30,372 bases of DNA from CAZKJL01 sp964611095 (GTDB taxonomy: Bacteria > Patescibacteriota > Gracilibacteria > Peribacterales > Peribacteraceae). Where the stretch lies: the NCBI GenBank assembly GCA_964611095.1, contig CAZSWJ010000014.1, forward strand, positions 1 through 30,372, written 5' to 3'. Under the pieces are notes generated by a model. It was given only the letters and a program-made list of their open reading frames with translations. It ran no database searches and was not told the origin of the DNA. How positions within the stretch are numbered: the stretch's first letter is position 1; each line of letters begins with the position of its first letter. The position numbers and the translations under genes were made by a program. Positions 13,653 through 21,457 of this stretch are shown here, one piece after another.

Positions 13653-15974
13653 ATGGTTCGTTCTATGCGGATCGGCATCGGCGTCTTTGTCTGTCTCCTG
13701 ACGGTGGGAGCGGTGTCCGCGGCAAACTTCATCGACATCGAAGCCTCGGCGTACGGCAACGCCATCGTGGACTTGGCCGATCGCGGCGTGGTGCAGGGAT
13801 ATTCTGATGGAACTTTCCGACCGAACGCGCCCATCAACCGCGCCGAATTCCTGAAGATTCTGATGGAGAGCCGCTTCCCGGGCAGGACGCCCGTGGACTT
13901 GATGTGCTTCCGCGACTTGGAAGTGAAAATTCCGCAGTGGTACGCCCGCACCACGTGCGCCGCCGAAGAACTCGGCATCGTGCAGGGCTACCACGACGGC
14001 ACATTCCAGCCCGAGAGAAAAGTCCTGCTGGTGGAAGCGCTCAAAATGGCGCTGCGCACGTACGGATTTTCGCCCACCGCTTCGGTGACGGGCGAATGGT
14101 ACGAGCCGTATCTCCAGGAAGCGCGCAACAGAGACATTCTCATCCCCCTCCTCAAGTCCCCCGCTCACGTCGTGACGCGCGGAGAGATGGCGGTCATCGC
14201 CGACATCCTCATCACGGAACGTGAACAAGCGTTGGAGGATGAAACGCACACCCTTCCCGTGTGCGGCAACGGCGTCACCGAATACCCGGAACAGTGCGAC
14301 GACGGCAACGTGCAAGACAGCGACGGTTGCAGCTCCATTTGTCTCGTGGTCCCGGAGCCGATCCGCCGTGCCATTCTGCGCATCGATCAGGAAACCTCGG
14401 GAACGCTCACGGCCATCGCGCAGGGGCAGAAGAAATTGGCGCTCCTGAAGTTCACCGCGACCTCGGGCAGACAGGACTCCAAGCTCACGGCACTCATCTT
14501 CAAGCCGTCGGTGGGCTCGCTCCTCTACGCATCGCACTACACGCTCGCGATGGACAGAAACGGCGACGGCATCTACGAAACGGTGGCGCAGGAAAACGGC
14601 CGCATCGACGGAAGCTCACTCGTGTTCGATACGCTCGTCAGCGGAGGCGTGAATATCCCGAACGGCCTCTCCATTCCGTTCGTCGTCCGCGCGGACCTGG
14701 CGACGGGACTCGGACCCGTGACCTTGGGCCTGGGCTTCGATACGTCGGACCCCGGATACATCGAAGCCCAAGGCGAAACCGACGGACTGGCGCTGGAGGG
14801 AATCGAGACCGACGGCAGCTGCACCGCGAACAACTGCTTCATCGTGGTAAGCACGCGGGGCAGCACGGACATCAACATCAAGGAGCGCGGCAACTTGTAC
14901 GTGACCGAAGACAACCAGTCCACGCGCAGCGCCATTCTGCTCGGCGGCAGCACCACGAACCAACTGCTGCGACTGCGGCTGCGTGCCGAGGGCGAGAACG
15001 TCGACGTCTACACCATGCGCATCGACGGTGTCGTTGCGAGCGTGGAGACGCTCCTCCTCTACCGCCTGCAACCGGGTGAAACGTTCAACCCGAACGCGAC
15101 GCCGTTCGCGCAGGCCAGTCACGGTCAGTGCCCCGAACAACCGGCCACCCGTTTCTGCGCGCTGATCAGCGGTGCGCCGCTCGTCGTATCGCCGTCCCAG
15201 GACACGGTGGTCGTGGTTGCGGCCCGCATGAAGAACAAGCAACTCGGCGCCGTGAGCGGCCAACTCTCCACGCTCTCGCTGAATTCTTCATCCGAGTCGG
15301 CGACCGCCGCCATCAAGGCACGCGGCACGTCCTCATCCCAGGACCTCAACCAGAACGACGGCAACGGTCTTGCGTCGGGAGAAGTCTTCATCGGCCTGAC
15401 CTCGCCGGGACCGAACGTCCAGATCTCCGGGAAAAACAGCGACACCGCGCTCGCATCCATCGGATCCGTGACGAATGACGGTCCGTCGCAGGAATCGTAC
15501 GTACCGAGCGGCCAGACCGCATTCGCGTCGTTCACCATCAGCGCACTGCCTCACAGCAACTCATTCCAGGGAACGAACGACGTCGTGCTGCAGTCCATGA
15601 CGTTCCGCATCACGGCCCAGAACGTGCAGATCGATCCGGCGAGCGTCACGATCGCCACCAAAGACACGCCGAGCGTGACCGCGTCATGCACCGCGGGTGC
15701 GAGCACCGGCACGTTCGACATCGTCTGCAGCGGACTGCCCTCCAGCCCGATTCAAGCGCGCATCACGCAGGGGCAATTCCAGACGTACCGCCTGTCGGCC
15801 AACGTGACGAATACCGCCGTCTCGCAAGGCACGAGCATTCTCTCGGCCTCGCTCTCCACGCTGGGCCAACGCAATCAAACGAATTCCATCATCTGGAGCG
15901 ATGAAGTGACGACGTTCCAGTGGGTGGACGTTCCGCAGACGAGCGTGCAAGGCACGGTGTGGAGGAGTAATTAA
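13653..15974 (+). CDS. SLH-domain surface protein with Cys-rich (Myxococcus-type) repeat
   Basis: 773 residues, secreted. Signal peptide at 1-23 (ending AVSAA). Three S-layer-homology repeats at about 26-70 (with VQGYSDGTFRPNAPINRAEF), 85-132 (VQGYHDGTFQPERKV) and 147-190; such domains bind cell-wall polysaccharide. A CGNGVTEYPEQCDDGN...DGC...C repeat at 204-230 is the DUF4215/Myxococcus Cys-rich type. About 540 residues follow, beta-rich and Ser/Thr-rich, with DRNGDG-like possible calcium sites (near 293). The C-terminus has no anchor, so attachment would be via SLH. The ATG at 13653 is favoured by the -10 hexamer 6 bases upstream; ATG 13665 is an alternative. Likely an S-layer-associated or adhesive protein. 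Confidence 0.88.
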   Translation: MVRSMRIGIGVFVCLLTVGAVSAANFIDIEASAYGNAIVDLADRGVVQGYSDGTFRPNAPINRAEFLKILMESRFPGRTPVDLMCFRDLEVKIPQWYARTTCAAEELGIVQGYHDGTFQPERKVLLVEALKMALRTYGFSPTASVTGEWYEPYLQEARNRDILIPLLKSPAHVVTRGEMAVIADILITEREQALEDETHTLPVCGNGVTEYPEQCDDGNVQDSDGCSSICLVVPEPIRRAILRIDQETSGTLTAIAQGQKKLALLKFTATSGRQDSKLTALIFKPSVGSLLYASHYTLAMDRNGDGIYETVAQENGRIDGSSLVFDTLVSGGVNIPNGLSIPFVVRADLATGLGPVTLGLGFDTSDPGYIEAQGETDGLALEGIETDGSCTANNCFIVVSTRGSTDINIKERGNLYVTEDNQSTRSAILLGGSTTNQLLRLRLRAEGENVDVYTMRIDGVVASVETLLLYRLQPGETFNPNATPFAQASHGQCPEQPATRFCALISGAPLVVSPSQDTVVVVAARMKNKQLGAVSGQLSTLSLNSSSESATAAIKARGTSSSQDLNQNDGNGLASGEVFIGLTSPGPNVQISGKNSDTALASIGSVTNDGPSQESYVPSGQTAFASFTISALPHSNSFQGTNDVVLQSMTFRITAQNVQIDPASVTIATKDTPSVTASCTAGASTGTFDIVCSGLPSSPIQARITQGQFQTYRLSANVTNTAVSQGTSILSASLSTLGQRNQTNSIIWSDEVTTFQWVDVPQTSVQGTVWRSN

Positions 15975-15980
15975 AAAAAG

Positions 15981-16056
15981 AAACCAAGGAAACCCACGAA
16001 TCCAAAGAAACCAACGATGTTCCTTGGTTGCCTTGGTTTCTTTGGATTCTTTGATT
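15981..16056. repeat. Mirrored 9-bp tandem repeat array (element B)
   Basis: On the + strand four 9-mers: AAACCAAGG (15981-15989), AAACCCACG, AATCCAAAG, AAACCAACG (to 16016). After ATGTT, the - strand read from 16056 to 16022 gives AATCAAAG (8), AATCCAAAG, AAACCAAGG, CAACCAAGG. It lies 6 bp after the stop of the SLH gene. The arms can form a long imperfect hairpin. On the - strand it is followed by a T-run (15973-15979 complement), so in that direction it also resembles a terminator, though no - strand gene ends there. Confidence 0.85.
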
Positions 16057-16092
16057 CCCACTCGGAAGTGATGCTGCATCGAATGTTGTGCA

Positions 16093-16101
16093 TGATATAC
16101 T
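16093..16101 (+). promoter_or_regulatory. Extended -10 promoter
   Basis: TGA followed by TATACT (16096-16101); the ATG at 16109 is 7 bases downstream, giving a leaderless transcript. Confidence 0.6.
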
Positions 16102-16108
16102 TCCACTC

Positions 16109-16420
16109 ATGCACCTCGGACGCAGCCATCACACCGTCGGTCAAATCGCGACATCGATTGTCGGAGGATTCGCCGCGTCGTTCCTGGCGTTCTCCGTCAC
16201 CACGTTCACGCAGTCCTACGGGATGAAAGGCCAGCTTTTGGCAGGCGACCCCACGGTGAACCGTCAAATGCCCACGACGCTCAATGCCATGCAGGGCGCC
16301 ATGGACGGCAGCAATCCCATGATGCACGCCATGACGTCGTACGTCTGGTGGATCATGGTGGTGGTGGGTGGCATCATCGCGGCCTTCATTATTTTGAAGA
16401 TGATGCGTCGGTACGTCTGA
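16109..16420 (+). CDS. Small two-TM membrane protein, 103 residues
   Basis: Two hydrophobic helices at about 11-33 (GQIATSIVGGFAASFLAFSV) and 77-98 (YVWWIMVVVGGIIAAFIILKM) flank a Met-rich extracytoplasmic loop (QSYGMKGQLL...MPTTLNAMQGAMDGSNPMMHAM). The C-terminus is short and basic (MMRRYV). I recognise no family. The Met/His content of the loop could bind metal, but this is only a suggestion. Start chosen by the extended -10 promoter directly upstream; an in-frame GTG at 16088 precedes the -10 and is less likely. Confidence 0.68.
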   Translation: MHLGRSHHTVGQIATSIVGGFAASFLAFSVTTFTQSYGMKGQLLAGDPTVNRQMPTTLNAMQGAMDGSNPMMHAMTSYVWWIMVVVGGIIAAFIILKMMRRYV

Positions 16421-16452
16421 AGAACCTTCGAAGTTCATGACCCCGGGGACCA

Positions 16453-16481
16453 TTGACAATCCGTCGATGTTTCTTTATAAT
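16453..16481 (+). promoter_or_regulatory. Full-consensus sigma-70 promoter
   Basis: TTGACA (16453-16458), 17-bp spacer, TATAAT (16476-16481): a perfect match in both boxes. The start near 16488 gives a leader of about 44 bases that is A/T-rich and lacks Shine-Dalgarno. It is the strongest-looking promoter in the window. Confidence 0.92.
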
Positions 16482-16531
16482 GTACTACCAACTTTTAAAA
16501 AAATATTTATACACATACCCCCATCAACTCC

Positions 16532-16786
16532 ATGGTCAAACCCAACGATTCTCTGTCGGATATCATTGATACGATTCCCGGCATGCTGTGCTGGACCTGG
16601 ATCAGCATCGTCGGCGGGCTCATGCTCGTCACGCTGAATCTTTTCTGGACGGAAGGACCGCCAATGGACGGAAACAACCTCCGCCATTCACATGCCGTGG
16701 AAGCGCGAAAAAGGATCCGCAAGATGAAAATGCACGGGGCGCCGACCATCAAGCAATACTCGACTTCGGGTGCGCTGGCGTTCTAA
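16532..16786 (+). CDS. Small single-pass membrane protein, 84 residues
   Basis: One transmembrane helix at about 18-40 (MLCWTWISIVGGLMLVTLNLF), then a hydrophilic, basic C-terminal half (HAVEARKRIRKMKMHGAPTIKQY). No family recognised. It is the first gene behind the full-consensus promoter, with an unusual leader of about 44 bases, and is followed after 29 bp by the large DUF2339-like membrane protein, with which it probably forms an operon. The strong promoter suggests an abundant product. Confidence 0.7.
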   Translation: MVKPNDSLSDIIDTIPGMLCWTWISIVGGLMLVTLNLFWTEGPPMDGNNLRHSHAVEARKRIRKMKMHGAPTIKQYSTSGALAF

Positions 16787-16815
16787 GCTGAGACATCTCT
16801 TCCCTTCTCTCCACA

Positions 16816-18327
16816 ATGACAAACCCGCAGGAATCGAAGTTCGGCGTGAACCTCATGGCCCAACTCATCATCGCGGTGATGCTGAGTCTCCTGGCCTCGA
16901 TGCTCTACGGCAACGGTGCCGCCATCGTCCTGCAGGGACTCTCGGTCCTTTTCTGGATGACGTTCGCCTTCGGATTCCTGTACGGAATCTTCCGCATGGT
17001 TGGTGTGCGCTCGGAGTCCATGGAAGGGTTCTATCAATCGTTCCCGATTCGCACCAAAGCCACATTCGGCTCCGATGCCATGAAAAATGCTCCGGCACCG
17101 CGCGCACAGGAGCAGAGCATCCTTCACAAGCCCGTGGAGTGGAACAAGATTTTCTCGTTCCAGTTCCTGCGCTTCGTCGGCGTGCTTCTCATCATCACGT
17201 CGGTGTTCTCGCTCCTCTTCAACATCGAGTGGGATCTGCTCCTCAAGATCATCGCCTCCGCCGTGAGCGGCTTGCTCCTGCTCGGTGGTGCCGAGTGGCT
17301 CCGCACCAAGAAGGGCGGCATTTCGGCGTTCCTCGCCGTGCTCTCGTTCGCACTGCTCCAGTTTTCGCTCTCGCTTCTCTACAAGTACGCCGTACAGAAC
17401 GCCTGGGGACCCATCTTCGTGAACGGCGATACGTGGCTGTACCTGAAGATCGCGCTCACCCTCGTCATGATCTTCGCCACGACGCGCTACCCCGCGGCCT
17501 GGATGCCTCTGCTGTACGTCCTCGTTGCCTACTTCACGCCGACGTCGCTCGCCTACGTGGACGCCACGCTCTCTCCTCTGGCTTCCGCGATTTTCATCGT
17601 GATGCTCTCGGTCATCACACTGGCTTCGGCTCACTCGCTCAAGCGCAGCGAGCTCATCGTGGCCAACTCGCTCCTCGCCAACGCGTACTTCATCTGGCTG
17701 CTGCTGTCACAGGCCGGCTACAACCGCATGATCGCCATCATCATTCTGGTGGCCATCTTCACGGCACAGCTGCTCTCCACCGCTCTCACGAGCTCCAAGA
17801 ACCCGGGCAAACTCCCGCACCATGTGGCGAACATCGTGTTCTCGCACATCATGGTGGTCATCGGTCTCATGGGACTTCGCGGATACTTCCCGCTCATGAA
17901 CGACTACTTCGGCGTGGCACTGCTCATCGCCGCCAACATCACGCTCCTCAGTTCGCTCGTGGCCGACAAAGCCAAGGCCGAACAGAACGTGCGCGACGTG
18001 CTCCTGAACAGCGCCGTGATTCTGGCGTCCATCGGACTCTTCATTCAGGTGGATGGACCGTGGTCCGCCGTGGTCTTCCTGGCCTACTCCACGCTCGTTC
18101 TGTGGTACTCGCTCTTCCAGAGCAGCCTTCGCACTCGCATCTACGGATCGATCCTGCTCCTCATTTCGCTCTTCAAGCTGTACCTGGAATTCAGCGACAT
18201 CTTCGACCACGTCTGGGGATCGGTCGCCATTCTGGCCATCGGTTTGGTGCTCGTGCTTCTCTCGTACAAATTCGAAGCCGTCAAAGACGTCATGCTTCAC
18301 GGCATGGGCAGCAAGAAGCAGAGCTAA
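16816..18327 (+). CDS. Polytopic membrane protein, DUF2339-like
   Basis: 503 residues with about 14 hydrophobic segments arranged in closely spaced pairs, with few charged loops. A soluble loop lies at about 65-110. The segments FLRFVGVLLIITSVFSLLF (about 117-135), LLGGAEWLRTKKGG and the C-terminal RTRIYGSILLLISLFKLYLEF...VAILAIGLVLVLLSYKF resemble predicted membrane proteins of the DUF2339 type, whose function is unknown. I rate that assignment as moderate only. No catalytic motif is visible. Its stop overlaps the stop of the convergent ROK kinase gene by 4 bp. Confidence 0.65.
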   Translation: MTNPQESKFGVNLMAQLIIAVMLSLLASMLYGNGAAIVLQGLSVLFWMTFAFGFLYGIFRMVGVRSESMEGFYQSFPIRTKATFGSDAMKNAPAPRAQEQSILHKPVEWNKIFSFQFLRFVGVLLIITSVFSLLFNIEWDLLLKIIASAVSGLLLLGGAEWLRTKKGGISAFLAVLSFALLQFSLSLLYKYAVQNAWGPIFVNGDTWLYLKIALTLVMIFATTRYPAAWMPLLYVLVAYFTPTSLAYVDATLSPLASAIFIVMLSVITLASAHSLKRSELIVANSLLANAYFIWLLLSQAGYNRMIAIIILVAIFTAQLLSTALTSSKNPGKLPHHVANIVFSHIMVVIGLMGLRGYFPLMNDYFGVALLIAANITLLSSLVADKAKAEQNVRDVLLNSAVILASIGLFIQVDGPWSAVVFLAYSTLVLWYSLFQSSLRTRIYGSILLLISLFKLYLEFSDIFDHVWGSVAILAIGLVLVLLSYKFEAVKDVMLHGMGSKKQS

Positions 18328-19211
18328 TTCTTGTTGAGCATCGATGCGGCAAGCAAGCCGGCGCCCTTCACTGCGGCGTCGGTGACGCTTCCGCAGACGA
18401 GTTCGGGCGGCGTGATGCCTTTGACCAACCATGACGCAAGTTCCTTGCGGATGGCGGGCAGATGCGGTTTGAGCGCACGCCCCGCACTTCCTCCGAGAAT
18501 GATGACGGACGGGTCGAGCACGTGCATGACGTCCACGACGAGCCACGCGACTTCACGAAGCACGTGGGGCTGCATGAAGCCGCAGACTTCGCCCTCCAGG
18601 TAATCTTGGGGACGCTTGGCGGCCTCGCAACGACGGCCCATGGCCGTGCCGGAGAGGAACTGTTCCACATCGCCGCGTTTGTCTTTCGTCTCGTACGGCG
18701 GTTGACCGGGTACGAGAAGCAGATGACCGATTTCACCGGCGTATCCGCGTGAACCGTGGAAGATTTTCTTGTCGACGACGATGCCTCCGCCCACGCCCGT
18801 GCCGAGCGCGATGCCGAGCACGACGGAGTGATCTTTGCCCGCGCCGATGAGCGCTTCGGCGTACGCGAAGCAGCGTGCGTCGTTTTCCACGATGGTGGGC
18901 AAATGCGTTTCGTACTGAATGCACGCGGCGAGCTCCATGCCTTCGGCTCCCGGAATATTGGGCATCGTGACGACGGTCCCCGTATTCGTATCGATGAAGC
19001 CCGGTACGCCGAGGCCGATGGCCACCGTGTTCTCCGTGCGAATCGCGGCGATTTCGGCGAGGAGCATCGCGAGCACCGCCTTGAATCCGCGCTTCGCGTC
19101 GGTGGGAATCACCTTGATGGTGAGCTGCTGCATGGACTCGGCATCGAAGAGCGCAACGGCGGTTTTGGTGCCGCCGAGGTCGATGCCGATGAGAGTGGAA
19201 CTTGGCTTCAT
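18324..19211 (-). CDS. ROK-family sugar kinase (glucokinase-like) without the zinc cysteines
   Basis: 295 residues. The ATP-binding start GIDLGGTKTAVALF (9-22) and the catalytic Asp in VENDARCFA (D111) are present, as is GIALGTGVGGGIV (133-145) and GEIGH (159-163). In canonical ROK kinases a CxCGxxGCxE zinc motif follows the GH; here that stretch is PPYETKDKRGDVEQFLSGTA (171-190) with no Cys, so the structural zinc site is lost apart from His163. Likely substrate glucose, released by the GH15 and GH57 enzymes encoded just upstream on the same strand; this is inference from context. It is the last gene of the GT4-GH57-GH15-ROK operon. Confidence 0.88.
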   Translation of the reverse strand: MKPSSTLIGIDLGGTKTAVALFDAESMQQLTIKVIPTDAKRGFKAVLAMLLAEIAAIRTENTVAIGLGVPGFIDTNTGTVVTMPNIPGAEGMELAACIQYETHLPTIVENDARCFAYAEALIGAGKDHSVVLGIALGTGVGGGIVVDKKIFHGSRGYAGEIGHLLLVPGQPPYETKDKRGDVEQFLSGTAMGRRCEAAKRPQDYLEGEVCGFMQPHVLREVAWLVVDVMHVLDPSVIILGGSAGRALKPHLPAIRKELASWLVKGITPPELVCGSVTDAAVKGAGLLAASMLNKN

Positions 19212-19233
19212 GTAAGTATTTGATTGGATTGCG

Positions 19234-19306
19234 GGCGGTTAGCGGTTAGCGTGTAGTGACCGGTACAACGAAATATCCAAGCGCTACTCGCTACCCGCTA
19301 TTCGCC
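19234..19306. repeat. Mirrored 7-bp tandem repeat array (element C)
   Basis: On the + strand: GGCGGTT, AGCGGTT, AGCGTGT, AGTGACC (19234-19261). On the - strand read from 19306: GGCGAAT, AGCGGGT, AGCGAGT, AGCGCTT (to 19279). The arms 19233-19258 and 19307-19282 match at 21 of 26 positions when one is reverse-complemented, so a long hairpin is likely. The - arm runs into the GH15 gene and encodes its last residues (IAGSE) and its TAG stop. Confidence 0.87.
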
Positions 19307-21347
19307 CATCAAGGAGCTTCAGTTTTTTCGCGTACGTGATGACGGTGTCGACGAACACCGCATGGCTCCACGTGAGCGGAGACACGGAGAGCGGTTCACC
19401 CGTGAGCGGGTGCATCTGCTCGGGCAGGAGACCTGCGACGGACGCCTTGGAATGCGCCCACAGGAGTGCCTTCATGGGGCGCTCGAGTTCGGCGAGCGAC
19501 TTGGCGGTGGCGATGCGCCACTGCGCGAGCCAGAGCGTGGTGATGATCCACGGGTTGCCCGGAATGTCTTTGGTCGGCGGAGTCACGGTCTGGTAGTAGT
19601 CGTTCGTGTAACGAGCGATGCCACCGACGGGCGTATTCACCGTGAGCATCTGCTCCAGGCGCTGCATGGTGGAGACCATGCGCGGATCATCCGCGGGAAT
19701 GACGCCGAGCTGCCACAGGAGTGCCAGGCTCGCGTCGGGCGTCGTGTCGCGTTCGACGGTCACGCCGTTCTCACGTTTGATTTTCTTCAGGAACGAATGC
19801 GACTCTTCGTCGTAGAGGTGGAAGATCATCGCTTCGCCCATGCGCTCCGCCGCCTGGTGGTAGCGGTCGGCATGACGGTAGTGACCGAGTGCCGCGGAGA
19901 TGTTGCCCGCTGCCTTGAGCCCCGCGACCGTGGTGGCCGTGGTGTAGCTGAACACGCCGCGGTGTTCTTCCCACGGATCGTAGCTCGCGAGCGGCAAGCC
20001 CGTTTGCTGTTCGGTGTACTGCACGAGGAAGTCTGCGGCGGCTTTGACGAAATCTTGGTACCGGAGATGCAGGAACTCGAAATCCTGCGTTTTCTCGAAG
20101 TGACGCCAGAGTGCCAGAATCGGCAGCGCCGTTTCATCGCCCTGGATGGGAAGCTGCGACTGACGGCCTCGGTACCACGGGTGCCACGAGGAACCCGCGG
20201 AACCGTCGGGGTTGTACTTGTGGAGCAGGTAACCCTCTTTGGTTTGGGCGCGTGCGCAGAATTCCATGAACCTGCGGACGACTTCGGTTTGTCCGGCATT
20301 GGTGAGCGCCATGCACACGAACGCACCGTCGCGCGGCCACACGTACGTGTACGTGTCGCGGTTAAACTGCATGATGTCGCTGTCGTTGGCGGCGACGATG
20401 CCGCCGTGGTTGTCGACCTGCGTGCGGATGGTGAGGAGACTGCGGATGTAGAGATCCGTGACTTCCTTGGGAATTCCCGGGCCCGGATCGATGTGCGAGC
20501 TCACCCAGCCGCGCCAGTAGTTGCGGGCGGATTGCTTCACTTGTTCGGGCGTTTCCTCGAGCAGGAAATGCTGAAGGTCATGAACCTCCGAAATTTTCTG
20601 CCCGGCACACACCCACTGGTACACCCACGTGCCGCGGTCCGCGCGGACGAGACAATCGATTTCCACGGTGGAGTCCACGGAACCCTGTTCCACGGGGAAG
20701 CGACCGAGGACACCGTCTTCGGCGTCGCGCCACGTTCCTTCCAGTCCGCGGTAGTTGGATTTACCGATGCTGAACGAGTTGATGCCGCAATGGTCGATGT
20801 GTTTTTCGTCGCGGCTGAGCGGGTGGAACTCATCGGGAATTTCGCTCGGCAAACAGTTCACGGGGTCGCTCGTGGTGCCACCGACGAGGAAGTAACGGTG
20901 CTGGCGGTAGTGAATGACGCTTTTCGTGTGCGGCTCGAAGAACGCCGTGTCTTTCTGTTTGTCGCCGTACAGGTAGAAGTCGTGGTGGAAGAAGCACTGC
21001 ACTTTGCGCTCCATGCCGTCGAGTGAACGCAGACGGAAGGAGCGAACGAGAATGTTCTTGGTGGGATCGACGAAATCTTCCGAAAGAACTTCGAGCTGCA
21101 ACTTTTCGGAACGCATCATGGACGAAGACACGAGCGACGAATCGGCGTAGCCCGGAGAAATGACCCACGTGCCGTCGTTGCTCCACGAGAAGCCTTTGCC
21201 CTCGACGAGGAAACCGAAGCGATGGAACTTGCCGTATGTCGTGTGGTCTTCCATGCCCACGTAGGGGTAGTAGAAGTCACGGAGCTGCAGATGCTCGTCG
21301 AACGTCGCGGTGAGCGTGCCGTTGCCGAGGACGAGTGAGCGAGGCAT
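19284..21347 (-). CDS. GH15 glucoamylase / glucodextranase-like glycoside hydrolase
   Basis: Releases glucose from alpha-glucan ends. 687 residues: an N-terminal beta-sandwich of about 280 residues (starting RSLVLGNGTLTATFD, DFYYPYVGMEDH), then the (alpha/alpha)6 barrel. Barrel marks: VWPRDGAF at 336-343, QGDETALPILALW at 402-414, the general-acid region SYDPWEEHRG at 455-464 (Glu460 or Glu461) and the base region GLLPEQMHP at 639-647 (Glu643). No signal peptide, so it acts in the cytoplasm, presumably on a storage glucan. Start at 21347; the frame upstream is repeat-derived. The last codons and stop lie inside a 7-bp repeat array. Confidence 0.92.
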   Translation of the reverse strand: MPRSLVLGNGTLTATFDEHLQLRDFYYPYVGMEDHTTYGKFHRFGFLVEGKGFSWSNDGTWVISPGYADSSLVSSSMMRSEKLQLEVLSEDFVDPTKNILVRSFRLRSLDGMERKVQCFFHHDFYLYGDKQKDTAFFEPHTKSVIHYRQHRYFLVGGTTSDPVNCLPSEIPDEFHPLSRDEKHIDHCGINSFSIGKSNYRGLEGTWRDAEDGVLGRFPVEQGSVDSTVEIDCLVRADRGTWVYQWVCAGQKISEVHDLQHFLLEETPEQVKQSARNYWRGWVSSHIDPGPGIPKEVTDLYIRSLLTIRTQVDNHGGIVAANDSDIMQFNRDTYTYVWPRDGAFVCMALTNAGQTEVVRRFMEFCARAQTKEGYLLHKYNPDGSAGSSWHPWYRGRQSQLPIQGDETALPILALWRHFEKTQDFEFLHLRYQDFVKAAADFLVQYTEQQTGLPLASYDPWEEHRGVFSYTTATTVAGLKAAGNISAALGHYRHADRYHQAAERMGEAMIFHLYDEESHSFLKKIKRENGVTVERDTTPDASLALLWQLGVIPADDPRMVSTMQRLEQMLTVNTPVGGIARYTNDYYQTVTPPTKDIPGNPWIITTLWLAQWRIATAKSLAELERPMKALLWAHSKASVAGLLPEQMHPLTGEPLSVSPLTWSHAVFVDTVITYAKKLKLLDGRIAGSE

Positions 21348-21353
21348 AAGACG

Positions 21354-21457
21354 AGCGGGTAGCGAGTGGCGGTTAGCGAGTAGAGGTACGTTTGATGCGA
21401 ATTTTTGTTGATTTCTTGGGAGTCTTTCCACGCGCTACGCGTTCCCCGCCACTCGCC
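21354..21457. repeat. Mirrored 7-bp tandem repeat array (element D), partly coding
   Basis: On the + strand: AGCGGGT (21354-21360), AGCGAGT, GGCGGTT, AGCGAGT (to 21381), then AGAGGTA. On the - strand read from 21457: GGCGAGT, GGCGGGG, AACGCGT, AGCGCGT (to 21430). The arms are 48 bp apart, longer than in element C, but share its unit (consensus AGCGRGT). The - arm encodes GGERVARG near the C-terminus of the GH57 protein and the + arm contains its TAA stop (21375-21373). Confidence 0.8.

Noticed and set aside
16770..18434. 554-codon open frame on the + strand overlapping the polytopic membrane protein
   Set aside because: Composition is Arg/His-rich and lacks hydrophobic pattern; the frame starting at 16816 gives a coherent multi-TM protein.
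19234..21457. CRISPR array
   Set aside because: Units are only 7 bp, contiguous and mirrored; there are no spacers and no cas genes.
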